Source of the DNA: Blastobasis lacticolella
Taxonomy: Eukaryota > Arthropoda > Insecta > Lepidoptera > Blastobasidae
Assembly: GCA_905147135.1 (NCBI GenBank)
Contig: LR990043.1
Coordinates: 18,043,584 to 18,107,583 of the forward strand
Length of the DNA: 64,000 nucleotides
Direction: 5' to 3'
Shown: positions 22,101 to 33,244 of the stretch, piece by piece
Numbering within the stretch: the first letter of the stretch is position 1
Layout of the letters: every line of letters begins with the position of its first letter
Program-made: the position numbers and the translations under genes
Notes under the pieces: generated by a model
The model's database searches: none
What the model saw: the letters and a program-made list of their open reading frames with translations, nothing else
Told to the model about the DNA's origin: nothing

Positions 22101-24852
22101 GATTTTCTACTCAATCTTCTCTCTCCACTTCGACCGACTCCGCGATGTCAACAAAATTATTGACATTATTAATAATTTGCTAACAATAACTTAATATCAT
22201 TTGATGATAAATTGTAACATCTGTAGGTGGACGCGCGACTGACAAATTCACTTACCTACCTACATATTACAGATATCGTATCAGTCAGGCATAGAACCAG
22301 CTCCAAAATGATTAAGTATCTACTTCATTAAAACTTATGATTGTTCATGACATGAATTTCTAAACGTATTATTAAAATACTTTGCATATTCGTCATAAAT
22401 TCTCTTATAATACATATAAATATTGTTTCAGATGAATCGAAAATACTGAACTCGCTCCCATATAACATGAAACGAGACGTCGCGTTAGCGGTACATATGT
22501 CAACACTTTCCAAGGTATGTTAAAGTATGTATTGCTCATTGGAAATTGTATGTGATAACAGTCCAACATTATTTTAATACTAATTTCTTTTATGTTATTA
22601 CTATTAAGTAAAACGTTATGCAAGCCACTATTAGGCGTCTTAGAGCTTTTATATTTCTATGAGAAATTTAGTATTTCTTAAGTTTTCTTGTATCTTACTA
22701 GCTTTTGCCCGCGACGTCGTTCGCATTTCCGGACCACAGGCGTAGATTTTTTGGCACCATCAAGATTTTACTGTTTCATTTTTGCCATTTTTTATGTCAT
22801 ACGGTAGGCAAACAGGCAAGCTGGCTACCTCATGGAAAGAGGTCACCGCCCCCTATCTTTTTGGAATTCGATTATCATCTCACCGTCCCTACACCTGGTC
22901 CCCAGGTGCAACTCTTCCGCGACTGCTCGGCGTCTCTCCTCCGCGACTTAGTACTACAGTTGCGTGGGCTGTCGTGCTTACCGGGAGACCTGGTTGTGCG
23001 TCGCGGGGACGTCGGAGACCACATGTACATCATTAAGTCTGGGGAGTGCTGCGTGAGTGGACGACATCATTTATTCATGTCATAATAATAACATTTTGTA
23101 CGGGAAACTTGGCGCACAACAAGGGACTGGGCTGCTGGGCGGTCCCTTGTTGAGCGCCAAGTTTCCCGTAATTTTTTTTATTATTATGACATGAATTAAT
23201 TCTAAAGTGACATTGTAATGCTGAAGTTAAATGCATTTATTATTATAAACTATAATTATTAATAAGATGTAAAGAGAATATGAGTCTGTGAAACTTGAAT
23301 TTATATATTTAAAGTTATTCTGTGGTTTTCTATTAATAACGAAAATTCATTTAACAAACATATTATTCCACTTCCACTTTTCAGTGCTATGCCTTCTTGA
23401 AAAGAACACGTTATTTCTTTACTTTTAATTTTAAATTTGAAATTGCATATTTCATCTAACAGGTTATGTCACATGATGAAACTGAAGTACTGGCGACACT
23501 GAAGGAAGGTTCGGTATTTGGTGAGATCAGCCTTCTCGGCATCGATGGCCTAAGACGGCGCACAGCTACAGTCAGGTATTTCTAATACTATTCTTTAAAA
23601 CTTCATTTACCATTTTTCCTTTTGATAATTAAGAAAGTGTTTATTCAGTTTTATCTTTTAAACGGCAAATTTTTTGTTCTTTAAATTTGCCATCATAGCC
23701 AATACAAAAATCCCACCCTAATACTAATACATCATACAAATCTGACATTTACTGTTATTTAATTTTATCATTACTGTATCTTTCATCTTTCATTTATCAT
23801 TTCATGACAAGATGTGCAATTACAGAAATGAGGCACGAGAGCTTAGTTAGATTGATTTTGTTACTAACTAGAGTATATATTTCCGAAAACAGCTGAATTT
23901 ATTCAGCAGGATTGTATTGTTACATTCTCTCCACCAGATCACGAGGATACGCGAACCTCTTTGCATTGTCAAGGAACGACCTGGAATCCGCTTTGCGGCA
24001 TCACAAGGAGGCTGCTCAGATTCTCAGGCTTCGAGCTGACCAGATCATCAGGGAAAACGCGGCTCGGCAAACCAAACAGAAAATTGCCCAAATGGAAGCT
24101 AGGAAGTCAGTCAGTATTCATGAGGAGACGGCATCAGTAATGAGAAATAGGAGGCTGTCTAGTGCTTCCAGCGTTGACAGCAGTCTGGCTGTAGAGGGCA
24201 GGAGGCACAGGTCTGCAAGTGCACATTCTATGGCGTCCAGAAGAAGGTTGTCGGCCGTTTCAGAGATTAAGGTATGGTGTAGTTGTTTTACATATATGTA
24301 TATGGGCTCTTATTCGCAGTTGTAACAACTGAACCGTCATCCGAGCATACTAGATAAAACAAAGCTTAGTGCCTATTCCTTATCATGGAATACCAGAATA
24401 ATTACATACAAATCCAGGAAAAATAATTTTTGTTACTGATATGCTTAAGTATATGTGATTATTAGGCCGTTAAACTTTGTTATAAAAGCTATGTTAGCCA
24501 CCTCCACTTTAATATAGTTATTTTATACATGTGGATTTTATGAGCAGCGTGCGTCATAAAATCCACATGTTTGGAAATCGCTGTGTTTCAAGTTCCTAAC
24601 TCTGCAGCACATTTTCTGCCCTACGGAGAATGTCTCTAAGACATTAGTCGTTATAATATAACACCCATAAATTAGGGAGGGATCAGTGCGATTTACTCTA
24701 TCGGACACCATAGGGTAATACAATGCCACACAATACTAAATATTCTTATGTCATTCAAGATACAAGACCAAGAAGAAAAGCAACCTACATCTTCGGCTGC
24801 AGTCTGCAGTGGTGTCCTGCCCGTACCTACTATCATACTATCCAGTGATTGA
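13179..24852 (+). CDS. CngB: Cyclic nucleotide-gated channel, beta-type subunit
   Basis: Fourteen exons join in frame: 13179-13282, 14122-14196, 14494-14631, 15355-15497, 17449-17708, 18469-18618, 19477-19651, 20743-20873, 21398-21521, 22432-22514, 22906-23052, 23463-23575, 23938-24271 and 24760-24852 (TGA). With the exon at 6566 the protein is 701 residues. A Pro/Ser-rich N-terminus (to about 160) precedes S1 ([11 protein letters not shown]), S2 ([17 protein letters not shown]), S4 ([17 protein letters not shown]), and a P-loop ([16 protein letters not shown], about 351-366). S6 ([18 protein letters not shown]), a C-linker ([14 protein letters not shown]) and a cyclic-nucleotide-binding domain with FGEISLL and RRRTA follow; the Arg and Thr for phosphate and purine contact are kept. 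The tail is a basic, Ser-rich coil. Beta subunits assemble with alpha subunits into cGMP/cAMP-gated cation channels of sensory neurons. The filter lacks the alpha-subunit Glu. The beta assignment, and the symbol, rest on recalled resemblance to vertebrate CNGB. Confidence 0.9.
14268..14425 (+). mobile_element. tRNA-derived SINE family A, truncated copy
   Basis: Starts GAGCGTCGGTGGCCAAGCGG, carries the box B GGTTCGAATACC, and stops after GAGGGAAAATATCG, lacking the 3' half. It lies in the channel intron between exons 14122-14196 and 14494-14631. Confidence 0.85.
14656..15020 (+). mobile_element. tRNA-derived SINE family A, full-length copy
   Basis: Complete copy running from the tRNA-like head (box B GGTTCGAATCCC) through the body to a GATGATGATGATGATGAT tail. 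It lies in the same sense as the channel gene, within the intron after exon 14494-14631. The tRNA-like head is not a functional tRNA gene. Confidence 0.9.
15521..15856 (+). mobile_element. tRNA-derived SINE family A copy
   Basis: Begins 24 bases after the donor of channel exon 15355-15497. The head is diverged (box B region GGTTCGATCGAACCCC is duplicated or expanded) and the body ends CACCAGGATGG without a clear GAT tail. Confidence 0.85.
16139..16523 (+). mobile_element. tRNA-derived SINE family A with target-site duplication
   Basis: The SINE (about 16158-16506, ending GATGATG) is flanked by direct repeats TCTACAGACTCAGATTT at 16141-16157 and 16507-16523. This is a target duplication of LINE-type retroposition and indicates a fairly recent insertion in the channel intron. 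Confidence 0.92.
16981..17212. repeat. 67-bp minisatellite, about 3.5 copies
   Basis: Unit starts are exactly 67 bases apart (16981, 17048, 17115, 17182). Each unit contains AACAGCTCTCGGGCAAATTA and GGAATCTTGGAATCTTGTC. Copies differ by only a base or so, so the array is young. It is intronic, about 240 bases before channel exon 17449. Confidence 0.95.
17340..17415 (+). repeat. SINE family B 3' fragment
   Basis: AAGTAGTTCATCAGTTTTCTG followed by ACAAGCTTTGCTTACTTTG matches the 3' body of the second SINE family (18911-19165). The tRNA-like head is missing. Confidence 0.65.
18161..18225. other. 65-nt near-perfect hairpin in channel intron
   Basis: Two 30-nt arms (18161-18190 and 18196-18225) pair at 29 of 30 positions around a 5-nt loop; the left arm starts ATGATTGATGCACTATTCAA. 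It lies in the intron before channel exon 18469. It could be a precursor-like small-RNA hairpin or a relic foldback element; the sequence alone cannot decide. Confidence 0.8.
18700..18900 (-). repeat. LINE-tail fragments (two partial copies)
   Basis: GACAAACGAGTAGGCCTGATGG and, further on, CGAACGGACAGCCAACCTGATGG are antisense versions of the CCATCAGG(T/C)-type tails seen elsewhere. They are degraded, intronic and have no reading frame. Confidence 0.55.
18911..19165 (+). mobile_element. tRNA-derived SINE family B, copy 1
   Basis: The head reads GATCTGAGTGGTTCAGTGG (box A region) and GGTTCGATTCCCGGCCGGGC (box B). The body contains CAAGCTTTGCTTACTTTGGG and GATGGCGCTGTGTGAGTCC and ends in TATTATTATTATT. 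It is distinct from family A in both head and body. A second long copy lies at 21563-21788. Confidence 0.88.
19170..19260 (-). repeat. LINE-tail family C fragment (antisense)
   Basis: AAAAATGCAGAACCGCAGGTGCGTTGCCACTGTGAGG is the reverse complement of the block seen in the family C copies at 13016 and 47510. It directly abuts the SINE B tail. Confidence 0.6.
19855..20075 (-). repeat. Interspersed repeat with internal palindrome
   Basis: Reversed copy of the 7389-7515 element. CACTACACATGTTATCGGGTTTGTTACCA near the left end pairs with TGGTAACAAACCCGATAATATGTGTAGTG on the right, so the core can fold on itself around the GCGTCGAAATATCGAGG block. Confidence 0.7.
20986..21150 (-). repeat. LINE-tail family C copy (antisense)
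   Basis: Reads TTTTTTTATGCTATACAGTG, then CGAGCAGACAACCCACCTGA and AACCGCAGGTGCGTTGTTAC. This is the reverse complement of the family C tail at 13016-13158. It is intronic in the channel gene. Confidence 0.65.
21563..21788 (+). mobile_element. tRNA-derived SINE family B, copy 2
   Basis: Head GACCGGAGTGGTTCAGTTGG with a degraded box B (GATTCAATTCCTGGCCGAGC), then the shared body ACACAAGCTTTGCTTACTTTTGG and ATGGCGCTGTGTGAATT. It starts 42 bases after the donor of channel exon 21398-21521. Confidence 0.85.
22060..22150 (-). mobile_element. RTE-type LINE ORF2 fragment (antisense)
   Basis: GCGCTTATCCCGGCCTCTGC followed by TTTTCTACTCAATCTTCT and CCACTTCGACCGACTCCGCG matches the 3' end of the longer ORF2 remnant at 40880-41621. 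It covers only the last part of the coding region. Confidence 0.65.
22705..22740 (-). repeat. Helitron-like terminus
   Basis: On the minus strand this reads GACGTCGCGGGCAAAAGCTAGT, resembling the GTCGCGGGCAGAAAGCTAGT end at about 36187-36205. The CTAG-T terminus is the form expected of non-autonomous Helitrons. No 5' end was found. Confidence 0.4.
22788..22850 (-). repeat. LINE-tail fragment (antisense)
   Basis: Sequence TTATGTCATACGGTAGGCAAACAGGC and on to GGTCACCGCC is the reverse complement of the A-tailed end at 9290-9392. It lies about 55 bases before the acceptor of channel exon 22906. Confidence 0.65.
23073..23196. mobile_element. 124-bp foldback element
   Basis: Left arm 23073-23127 and right arm 23142-23196 are reverse complements over almost all 55 positions, with a 14-base centre. 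The arms contain ACGGGAAACTTGGCGC and CAACAAGGGAC. It begins 21 bases after the donor of channel exon 22906-23052. A related short foldback is at 25073-25122 and a single arm at about 20452-20475. Confidence 0.85.
24527..24570. other. Perfect 17-bp hairpin in last channel intron
   Basis: ACATGTGGATTTTATGA (24527-24543) is followed by a 10-base loop and its exact reverse complement (24554-24570). It lies in the intron before the terminal channel exon. Role unknown. Confidence 0.8.
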
Positions 24853-25072
24853 AGGGAATACTGAACCAGCTATTTGGAGCTTCGACAGGAAACTATTTAT
24901 CTTTCGTCAGGAAGTTATATGTCGACGGAAAAGTAGTAGTTCGAATCAATTTTGCGCAAATTGATGTTTGTATTGCATTATGGTGAAGTTCACTTTGACT
25001 CAAGCATGAGTAAACAAGTACGATGTGTGTACTCATCGTGATCGACAGCTGTTGGGATATAAGATTACTTAA

Positions 25073-25122
25073 AAATTTGGCGCCCAGCAAGGGTCGCTGG
25101 TTCCTTGTAGGGCGCCAAATTT
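25073..25122. mobile_element. Short foldback related to 23073-23196
   Basis: AAATTTGGCGCCC-AGCAAGG pairs with CCTTGTAGGGCGCCAAATTT across an 8-10 base centre. The shared word TTGGCGC plus CAAGGG links it to the larger foldback in the channel intron. Confidence 0.7.
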
Positions 25123-28100
25123 GTTATACAAAGTATACGGTTGTATACCTGTATGATCTGAGGAGTCTGTCTAGATCGGTACCATCATCTTAATCTAACT
25201 AGTAGACCACACAGTTTTTTAACTGAGGAGTAAACCTTATATTCTATTATCCCTATGGACATAGAAGACTCTAACTAGGTTACTTATAATCTATACCTTG
25301 TAATCTTGATATCACCTACTTAGACACGATGTTGTTAACTTCATTATTTATGGTAGGCGAATGTACCGCAAAAGCTAGATATAAATTAATAGGCTCAATT
25401 ATTTTTATAAATATTTCTTATAAAATGTCGGAATTTCGTGAATTAATGGAGAATGTGACTATAATAATGTATACCGAGTGTTTTAATAACTGTACTGGTG
25501 TTTCGAGTACCTTAATATATCGTCAGTATTTGCAATCTTAATGTAATTTAGGTAAGTAAATAAAGCCTATAAGTTATTAAGAAAGAGACAAATAATGTTT
25601 ATTACCTAATTTAATAAAGCATAGAAAAGAATGGAGAAAGTATAGAAATACATTATATAATACAATAGCAGTTCATGTTGTTTTATTTTCGTAGTTATAA
25701 AACTCTGAAGGTCAAGTTCCTACCCAAGCACTTAAGCGTTGAAACTAGTTAAAAGTTCCAAGTGTACTTAAACTCTGTATAGATAGTAAATACGAGTAGA
25801 GGCATTCAATTAACGACAATGTTTTGTTCAATCATGATAAGACCTAGTAGATACCTGTAGTTAATAAGTTATTGTTTAATTTCGTCAATGACGAACGAAG
25901 TAATTTTGGAAATAGCAGCTAATCGAAAAACGTAACTAAATTACCACCAAACAAACTTCGCCAAAGCAAAACATAATAAAGCAAAGTCAACCAGTAATTT
26001 CTTTTAAAACTGCACCGTTTGACATAACATTTTCCATTAGGTTGTTTCTTGGCAAACTTTTGTTGTCGTGCAACATGAAGCTTAAGACGATACAGTAAGG
26101 TTTATAATCGCGTGTGGCGGTGTAATAGCGGTGTTGTGTAACTTTGTCTCCAATATCGGTGCACGCAAGTTCGGCATAACAATAATTAATGTATTTGGTA
26201 GTAAAAGGAACGTTCCTTAATGATTTGCTTACGGCCGCGGGTAGACTGAAATATGACAGTCGCTTCGCCCGTCAAATGAGTCATTGCTTCTTTATGCAAA
26301 TAGGTACGAAGGCAACTAGCTATTTTGTAGTCATAGTTCAAATACTATGGGTCTTACAAACGCATTTGAAATAGTTATAGTTTGTTTATGGCTTTACCTG
26401 CGAATGTTTCTAAAGTAAGATAGAGAAAGTGAAGTAAAAAATTATAACATTTTTATTTCAATCTCAAAAACTCCTACAAACAAACTCCTTGACACATTTT
26501 GGGCGTAGGCCAACGGTTGGGAAACGTGCCGGAATCCTGTCAAACTTCTTGGCACCATTTGGGCGTAGTGGAGGAACGGCAAACCGTTACAATAAAAACT
26601 AAGGCTACATCAGAAGGGATCTTTCAAAAGCATTAGTGACGCCCCTGATATTGATGTTGGCTAACTCCCATTAAAATTATTTCTATTTAAATTTAGTAGG
26701 TACGCCAACAAACAACCATGCAAAGCATAATGTCACGGCATCTTTTGCGACAGCTCAGTGAAATACATTATAAAGATAAAATAAACTCCATAATCTTAAC
26801 CACGACATTCACAAACAAAATAATTCCTTGCTAGTATAGCTGCTGGCGTCCGTGCAACCCTTTCATTAGTTATGCCGATGTAAGTCGAGACTGCTTCCAC
26901 CAGTTGCTCAGTGTAAGACGTGCCTTCAAACTAAGAACATGCAACTTTGCACTCTTTCAAATTGAAGTAAATTACGGATAGATTTAAGAAGTGGTGGAGG
27001 TGAAATTACGTAGGCGTTTAATAAAATACACAAGTGGAAATATCTAGACCATAAATTATGCAGAACTAGGAAAATAGTGATTTGGTGTTTGTTTCCTGGA
27101 TTAAAAAGTTAGGTAAGTGATATATATTTTATCGTAACTATTATGAATTAAATTACCTTTTGTATGTTAGTTCTACTTTATTATAACAATTTAAATTAAT
27201 TGCAACCGGTATCGAATTATTAGTGTTCAAGCAATTGCCTAGGTAATAAAGTGGTACAAAAGCTTTTGTTTCATAATATAATAGAGTGATATCACGAAGT
27301 CACAGCACACAGTGTTAACCATGATCGTAACTACTCTTATTTTTAACTATTACTGTAGGTTATTAAAGATGAAACGCTTTTATAGACTTTGTAACTAATA
27401 CTTACACTATCCATTATATACCTATTTTACACAATCATACGTTATGTATCCGGTGACTTGATGAGTGTTCAGGCGTGTCAGCCCGGCCTGGTAATGGCTT
27501 GCGGGCCGAAGTGTCTGATAAGTTAAAATTATTATTTTGAAAAAAGGATTTGTTCTCGACTGTTCTAAAACCATTTCTAAGGATATTTTTAACTGTGGGC
27601 CCAAACGCCTGACGAAAAATATTAATTTTAAAGCATTACTCATTATTACTCATTTTGGCCCTCGGGACAAAATCAGACCAGGCTGAAACGCCTGGAAACT
27701 CGACTATAGTGGACAAGTAGGTATAATAAATCATAGGTAACAGCTGCGCATTGGTAGCATTTTACGGAACTAACAATAACTTAAATTACGATTCAATAGA
27801 AAAGACAAAAGTAGGGCGTCATGCAATAGTAACTAATATCCACAGAAATCGATATAAGTTAACTAAAAATCAGTAAATTTACTTAGAAATATTTTTACTG
27901 CAATGTGTGACTGCAATATCGGCAATAATGTCCGGCCATGAAACATTTTCAAGAATAAATGCACTACGCCACTACAATAGAGTGTAGCTGGCACAACAGT
28001 AGAAAAAATTATTGGAAATGGTTGCCGGCAATGACGGCTATTGTTTTTCAGGCATTTATTGCAGAAAAAAAAATTTCGCCCGTTTAGAAGCCCATATATA

Positions 28101-28736
28101 CATTATAACTTTGTTCCTCACATGACAATAAAATAAAGCAAATAGATGTAACAAAAATAAAAAAATTCTTTGATATTTCATTATATTTGTTGATTGGGCA
28201 TAACATAGCGATCGAAAGTCTAGTTACTACTTACCTACCATAAATCAATATTCTTACTAGAATTTGAAAACGTTACCGTATCGTATGATAAAGATCGGTT
28301 AGTGACACGCGATCCATGGGACGAGTCCCACCGAGGCAAACCGCCGTTATAATAATGAAATTACGATTGTACCACGAGAAGTATCCTATACCTTATTATA
28401 GCTTCATCATACCGAGGCATAGATGCAACGGTGGACTAAGAAATGTTTGTTGCCCGACTTTTAACAATAACTCAATCTAGGTAGCAAATTATGTAATGTG
28501 AAATATGACCTATCAATTGATTACCTACACTTGTGGACAAAAAAAGTTAGTTGTCCAACTTTTAATTGTAACTCAAATTTTATTGTGTGAAATATAGTAC
28601 AGGCCTGAATGTCCTCCTTCCAGATGACTTTTTGTTTAAAAACAATATGTGATGCAAGCTGAAAAGAGTTATTTTTCTGTCTTTTTTAGGCCGCCACTAT
28701 ATTTATTTACGTAGGCATAATGCATACAGTTCACTG
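25123..28736. other. Gene-poor AT-rich stretch
   Basis: No exon with recognisable protein and matching splice sites was found on either strand. A polyadenylation hexamer AATAAA at 25559-25564 might serve the channel gene about 700 bases upstream. A pair of related GGGCGTAG-containing blocks lies at about 26495-26580. The reading frames here are short and unlike known proteins. Confidence 0.45.
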
Positions 28737-28964
28737 GGGGCCTATTCTGGAGCTGTGTCATTTCAAATGCGACATGTTCTCTAGCCACAAATATTCTGTA
28801 TTAAAACGTCACTGAAATCGAATGTCGACATTATAAGATTGTCGAAGATAGTGGAAATAATATGTTTTGGCTGTAATAGACATTTGAATGTCATTATTAA
28901 TGGAGATACGTTGCTAGAAAAAAATTACAAATTCGAGAAATGTCACAGCGGGAGAACAGACTCC
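28737..28964 (+). mobile_element. MITE family C, copy 1 (228 bp)
   Basis: Begins GGGGCCTATTCTGGAGCTGTG and ends with an imperfect reverse complement (GCGGGAGAACAGACTCC). The right arm GTCATTATTAATGGAGATACGTTGCTAGAAAAAA has a counterpart at 42440-43023, which ends GAATTAGGCCCC. Non-coding. Confidence 0.65.
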
Positions 28965-30199
28965 GGAACTCATACTTTGTCAAATATAGGATGATAATTT
29001 TGACAATTCACAGTAGGGATGGGGTAGGGTAAAATCGTTAATGAATCTATTCGATTATCGATTATCATTCTCATAGAACTTGGAATCGATAGTTGCATGG
29101 TTATTCAGTACGTGTTATACAAAATAAACTATTTATTTTCTTTTAAATTAATAATTTATTAATATGACAATAAAAATCCTTCCACAACGATGATTTCGAC
29201 ACGTGCGTATTTTTATTCGGTCAGTCATCCTATTCCGTAGAATACGCGCGAGTCGAGATCGTTGTTATAAAAGGTCTCTTAGGGTGAAATCCAAACAAGG
29301 AATAAGAGTTATAGTTGCAAAAAATAATTTAATTATCTAAATGTAATTTTACATTTTCGATTATTTTATTTGAATACCGATTTTCGATTGTCTGTTGATA
29401 TTCGTTATTCGTGGCACTTCTCTAAAGGGGCGGGGCCTGTCTATGAAGTACTATATTATCCGTAGTACATTTAACCGAAATAAAATACGAAACTTCATGG
29501 GCATGCGCCAAGGACCAACAATTAGTAAGCTATCAAAATTATCATCCTATATTAGACAAAGCATAACTCCGTGGAACATCGCTGATACCTTTGTGAGGTT
29601 CGCTCGTAGTAGGCTCGTAGCGTTTGTTCGCTTTGGTGTTGTGGCGGCCACAAGTGGTCACCACCGGCTGCCACCGGTCACCTCCGGCCAGCATCGAACT
29701 TACCATAGCACAAGGGTGGCATTAGCCGGCAGAGCTCTAGCTTACAGATTTTTTTGTGATATTGATTAAGAATGTACTATTTAAAGTCTTTTATATTCCA
29801 ATCTAAAAGTGTCTTTTTTATAAACAATCTTTTAAACGGGAAATCTTTCACTATAGGTCGACAACTTAACTGGTGTATCGCCTGCGGTATGAGGGGGGCA
29901 GAATGGGTGACGTCATATGAAGTTTCGGGGCTGAGCCCGGGGGCGCGGAGCAGGGAGCACAAGGGACGTTTCTCAGTGCGCCCGCGGACTCCGCACAGCG
30001 CGGTTGGTTATTTTGCTACAGACTTTCGGAATAACACACACGAGGTTAATTTACCGATGATAAATCCCGAGGTGGAGGCTTGAAAATGTTTGCTAAAAAA
30101 ATTAATAGAAGCACAGGGGTTTCCAAAGTGTGCGCCATGGAGAGGAAGGAGATCTTCTCGTCTTGAAACTAAACTTATATGTTCATTTTTACATATTAA
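28965..30199. other. Unclassified stretch with GC-rich patches
   Basis: Contains GC-rich segments at about 29640-29745 and 29880-30010 and open frames of up to 124 codons (29395-29769). The predicted proteins resemble nothing I know and lack supporting splice or start signals, so I do not call a gene. Confidence 0.4.
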
Positions 30200-30587
30200 A
30201 TAATCATCATCTTATCAACCGTAAGATGGACACTGCTGGGCATAGGCATCCCCCAAAGATCTCCACAAACGGTATTGCGCCTTCCGCATTCAGCTACACC
30301 TCCGATCATTACCAGATCGTTGGCACACCTAGTGAGAGGCCTACTCATGCTGCGTCTTCCGGTACATTATCGCCACTCGAGAACTTTCCTGCTCCATAGG
30401 TCATCATTCTGCGAGCTATGTGCCCTGCCTGCTTGGCAATCTTTCGAGATATGTCGGTGACCTTAGTGCGCTTGCGGAGCTCCTCATTCCTGATTCGATC
30501 GCGCAATGACACTCCCCTTAAAGTATAGCACTTTCCATCGCCCTTTAGGCGACAGTGAGGTTTCTTATAAAGCCCACAGTGATTCAT
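30200..30587 (-). mobile_element. LINE ORF2 C-terminal remnant
   Basis: The minus strand reads GVSLRDRIRNEELRKRTKVT, then AKQAGHIARR, the conserved end of a lepidopteran non-LTR ORF2. Downstream sequence is the family's 3' end (sense GCCCAGCAGTG-type, here as CACTGCTGGGCATAGG). It is broken by stops and frameshifts. Confidence 0.75.
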
Positions 30588-31204
30588 AAAACAAATATGA
30601 AGAAAAACTTACTTTTTTGCACCAAATTAAAAATCAAGATTTAAGCCATTGGCAAAGATTAGATTTCTCGTCTCGGGATATTATACTTAATCTTGGGACA
30701 AGTTCGGGCATAATCTCGTGTGCATTCTTTTTCCGAGCAACGTCATCAACTGACGTTTCGCTGAAGAAAAATCGCACTGCGCTCCGCACCCCCGCGTTCA
30801 TCCACGAAAAATCACCCTCCCACCTACCTCACCTACCGCAGGCCGTAAGAATTGTTAAGTATTTTTTTCTAGTTGCATTTCTCTGCATTAGGCAATAAAC
30901 CTTGGATATGCTAGCCAAGTTATCAGGCAGCCATGAATATTTTCCAACTTTAATGAGATCTTACGAATACCGAAGTTATGGCAACTACCCGCCCCCTTCC
31001 TCGATGTCCTTGCCATAAAGTTTAGTGGAATTTCAGTCTTGAAACTTATCAACAAATTCCATAATACCTATAACTTAAAGAGGTAATTTTAAACTCGAAC
31101 CTCGAATTAGCACTTTGTATTTTAAAGTTATTTCTATTATTGTTGTTGTATATGTGCGACACGATGAACTATTATAAGGAGGTAGGACTCCTGAAGGAAA
31201 CTTA

Positions 31205-31292
31205 ATCGTGCATCTGTTATAAGTGATAGTGTTACCGATAGCAATCAGGTGGGCTGTCTGCTCGTTTGTCACTACGTAGAATAAAAAAAACT
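31205..31292 (+). repeat. LINE-tail family C fragment
   Basis: CAATCAGGTGGGCTGTCTGCTCG then TTTGTCACTACGTAGAATAAAAAAAA, the same A-tailed end as 13100-13158. Confidence 0.65.
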
Positions 31293-31949
31293 AGGTACAT
31301 TTGGATGATAATGTTTTCAAAACATTAACTCTATCCAAAAACATTTGCTTTATATAAAAATTAAAATGTAGAGTACAACTTAGGTAATTACTTATTTATA
31401 CCATTTTAAAAACATAAATCTGCAGTGTGTCAGGCGCCGAAATAATTCGGCCCCTCTCCTACGTAACTCTAAACACAGTCCCGCCAGCCTTTTCCAGTCA
31501 AATATCGATTAGTAAATTACGCGAGGGTAATAAACAATGCCCATGACACGGATACGTAGGAGATCTGACGATAGCACAGATACCCACATAATAGTACCTA
31601 CGATAGCCGCTATTGCTCCCACTCACGGAACCATCGACTCCATTAATACGGAAATGGAGGTCAGGATTGGGGATTTATCACCGCTGTAGTTTTTACCCTT
31701 CTTTTCTAACCTCTTGTGGATATAGACGTAATGGAAGAATATGAAAACTTTTGCGGGGACTATGTAGATTTTTAACCGTTTCTAGTTTCTCTAACGGCGT
31801 TAGTATAGATGGTCACAACCCAGACTGTCTGATTTGTCACTAAGAGCGGAAACCTTGATTTAGCGCTCGCTGATGAGAGCGATGAGAGAGTAAGGTTGAT
31901 GGAGAGAGGTAAGATTTGAACCTAATTTGAAAGTAACCTATGCTATACA

Positions 31950-32691
31950 GTGTGTGGCCTAGAACCGGGGCTAATATTGAAAATAGGGATTCTCTAGAGC
32001 ATTGGTATTTTTTCTGAAAATATTCTAGTTAACCAAAACCCATGCATTACACACAATTTAAAGTGACGATTCATAATCAGTGATTATTGCAAAACTATAT
32101 TATCTCTAACATTTTCAATGTCGTGAGTCGTAGTAAGTACAATGCAGAATGAACTTGATCGAGTTGAGCGGAACCATTGTCTACATTACATTGAATTTAC
32201 GATTAAGTTTATTAGAAAAATACAAAAAGTTAAGTTTTGATTTTAATTAATTGGGACCAAGCGTGCTCCACATGTCCGCCGAAACTTTCGGCGCAACTTT
32301 TGCCGGGACATGGTCGACCCTCTACATTCTCGCCTATTAGGGGTGTCAAAACGGATTCACCGGTGTAATATCGCTAATCTACTGGAAACAGGGTCACAGA
32401 GTAATTACTTGTAATTACTTGATCTACTAATATCAAGTGTACCCCGAACCTGTTACGGGAAAAAGCGCTAGGAATACAAATATAAAATCGATCGAATCGA
32501 GACGACAACAAACTATCTCTACTTAGTCTATGAAACAGGCGAGATATGAAAAACATGCACGGGACTACACGAATATAGGCGAATACTCCCTCTACATTCT
32601 CGTGTTCCCGCGGAACTGTCCACATGTGGAGTACGCTTTACTGACCTATCGTCTCCGTTTTTAATATTAGCCCCAGTTCTAGGCCACACAC
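31950..32691. mobile_element. 742-bp inverted-repeat DNA element
   Basis: Starts GTGTGTGGCCTAGAACCGGG, continuing GCTAATATT, and ends with the near-exact reverse complement. The interior also has mirrored blocks: GTGCTCCACATGTCCGCCG near 32268 against the strand-reversed ACATGTGGAGTACGC near 32625, and CTCTACATTCTCG at 32318 and 32590. It has no transposase-like reading frame, so it is probably a non-autonomous DNA transposon. Confidence 0.75.
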
Positions 32692-33244
32692 GATATATAT
32701 CTATGCCTATAGGTACCTAGTAAACTGATCCATGTGATGGTAATAGGTAGGTATCTATTGGCTTCCGGCAGTTTAGATAGATTACTAACGAGTTGAAGGC
32801 AAACGGTGTTTGAGGGCTATAAGACCTTGGAAGAAATAGGTTTCATGTAGCCTTGTGCTTGACGTGAAGCAACACTGATGAGAAAATAAATTTCAAATAA
32901 AGAGATCTTTATTTTGCCAATAAATGCCAACGTAAACCTGACTGAATACACAAAATGATAACTCTTAAGTCGGTAAGAGAGAGTAAAAACAAGCTCCAGT
33001 CCAAGACTGGATGATAGGGTACTTACGATGTTGTTGAGGAAGCTAAGTCCAAGAGTGGATGTTAGGGTAGGGACTACTTAAGATGTTGTTAATGATAGAC
33101 AAACATACATACCTACCATACCTAACTTTCTTCCTAAACAAACATGTGTCCAACCATAGATTAAACTCGTCATATTTAAAATAACAAACGTGGGTAGGCA
33201 TTGAAAATCGTCATCAAAACACTGAACGCGACGTTGTTGATGGC

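Noticed and set aside
29395..29769. 124-codon plus frame as a gene
   Set aside because: No recognisable domain, no splice support, GC-rich patchy composition; kept only as an unclassified region.
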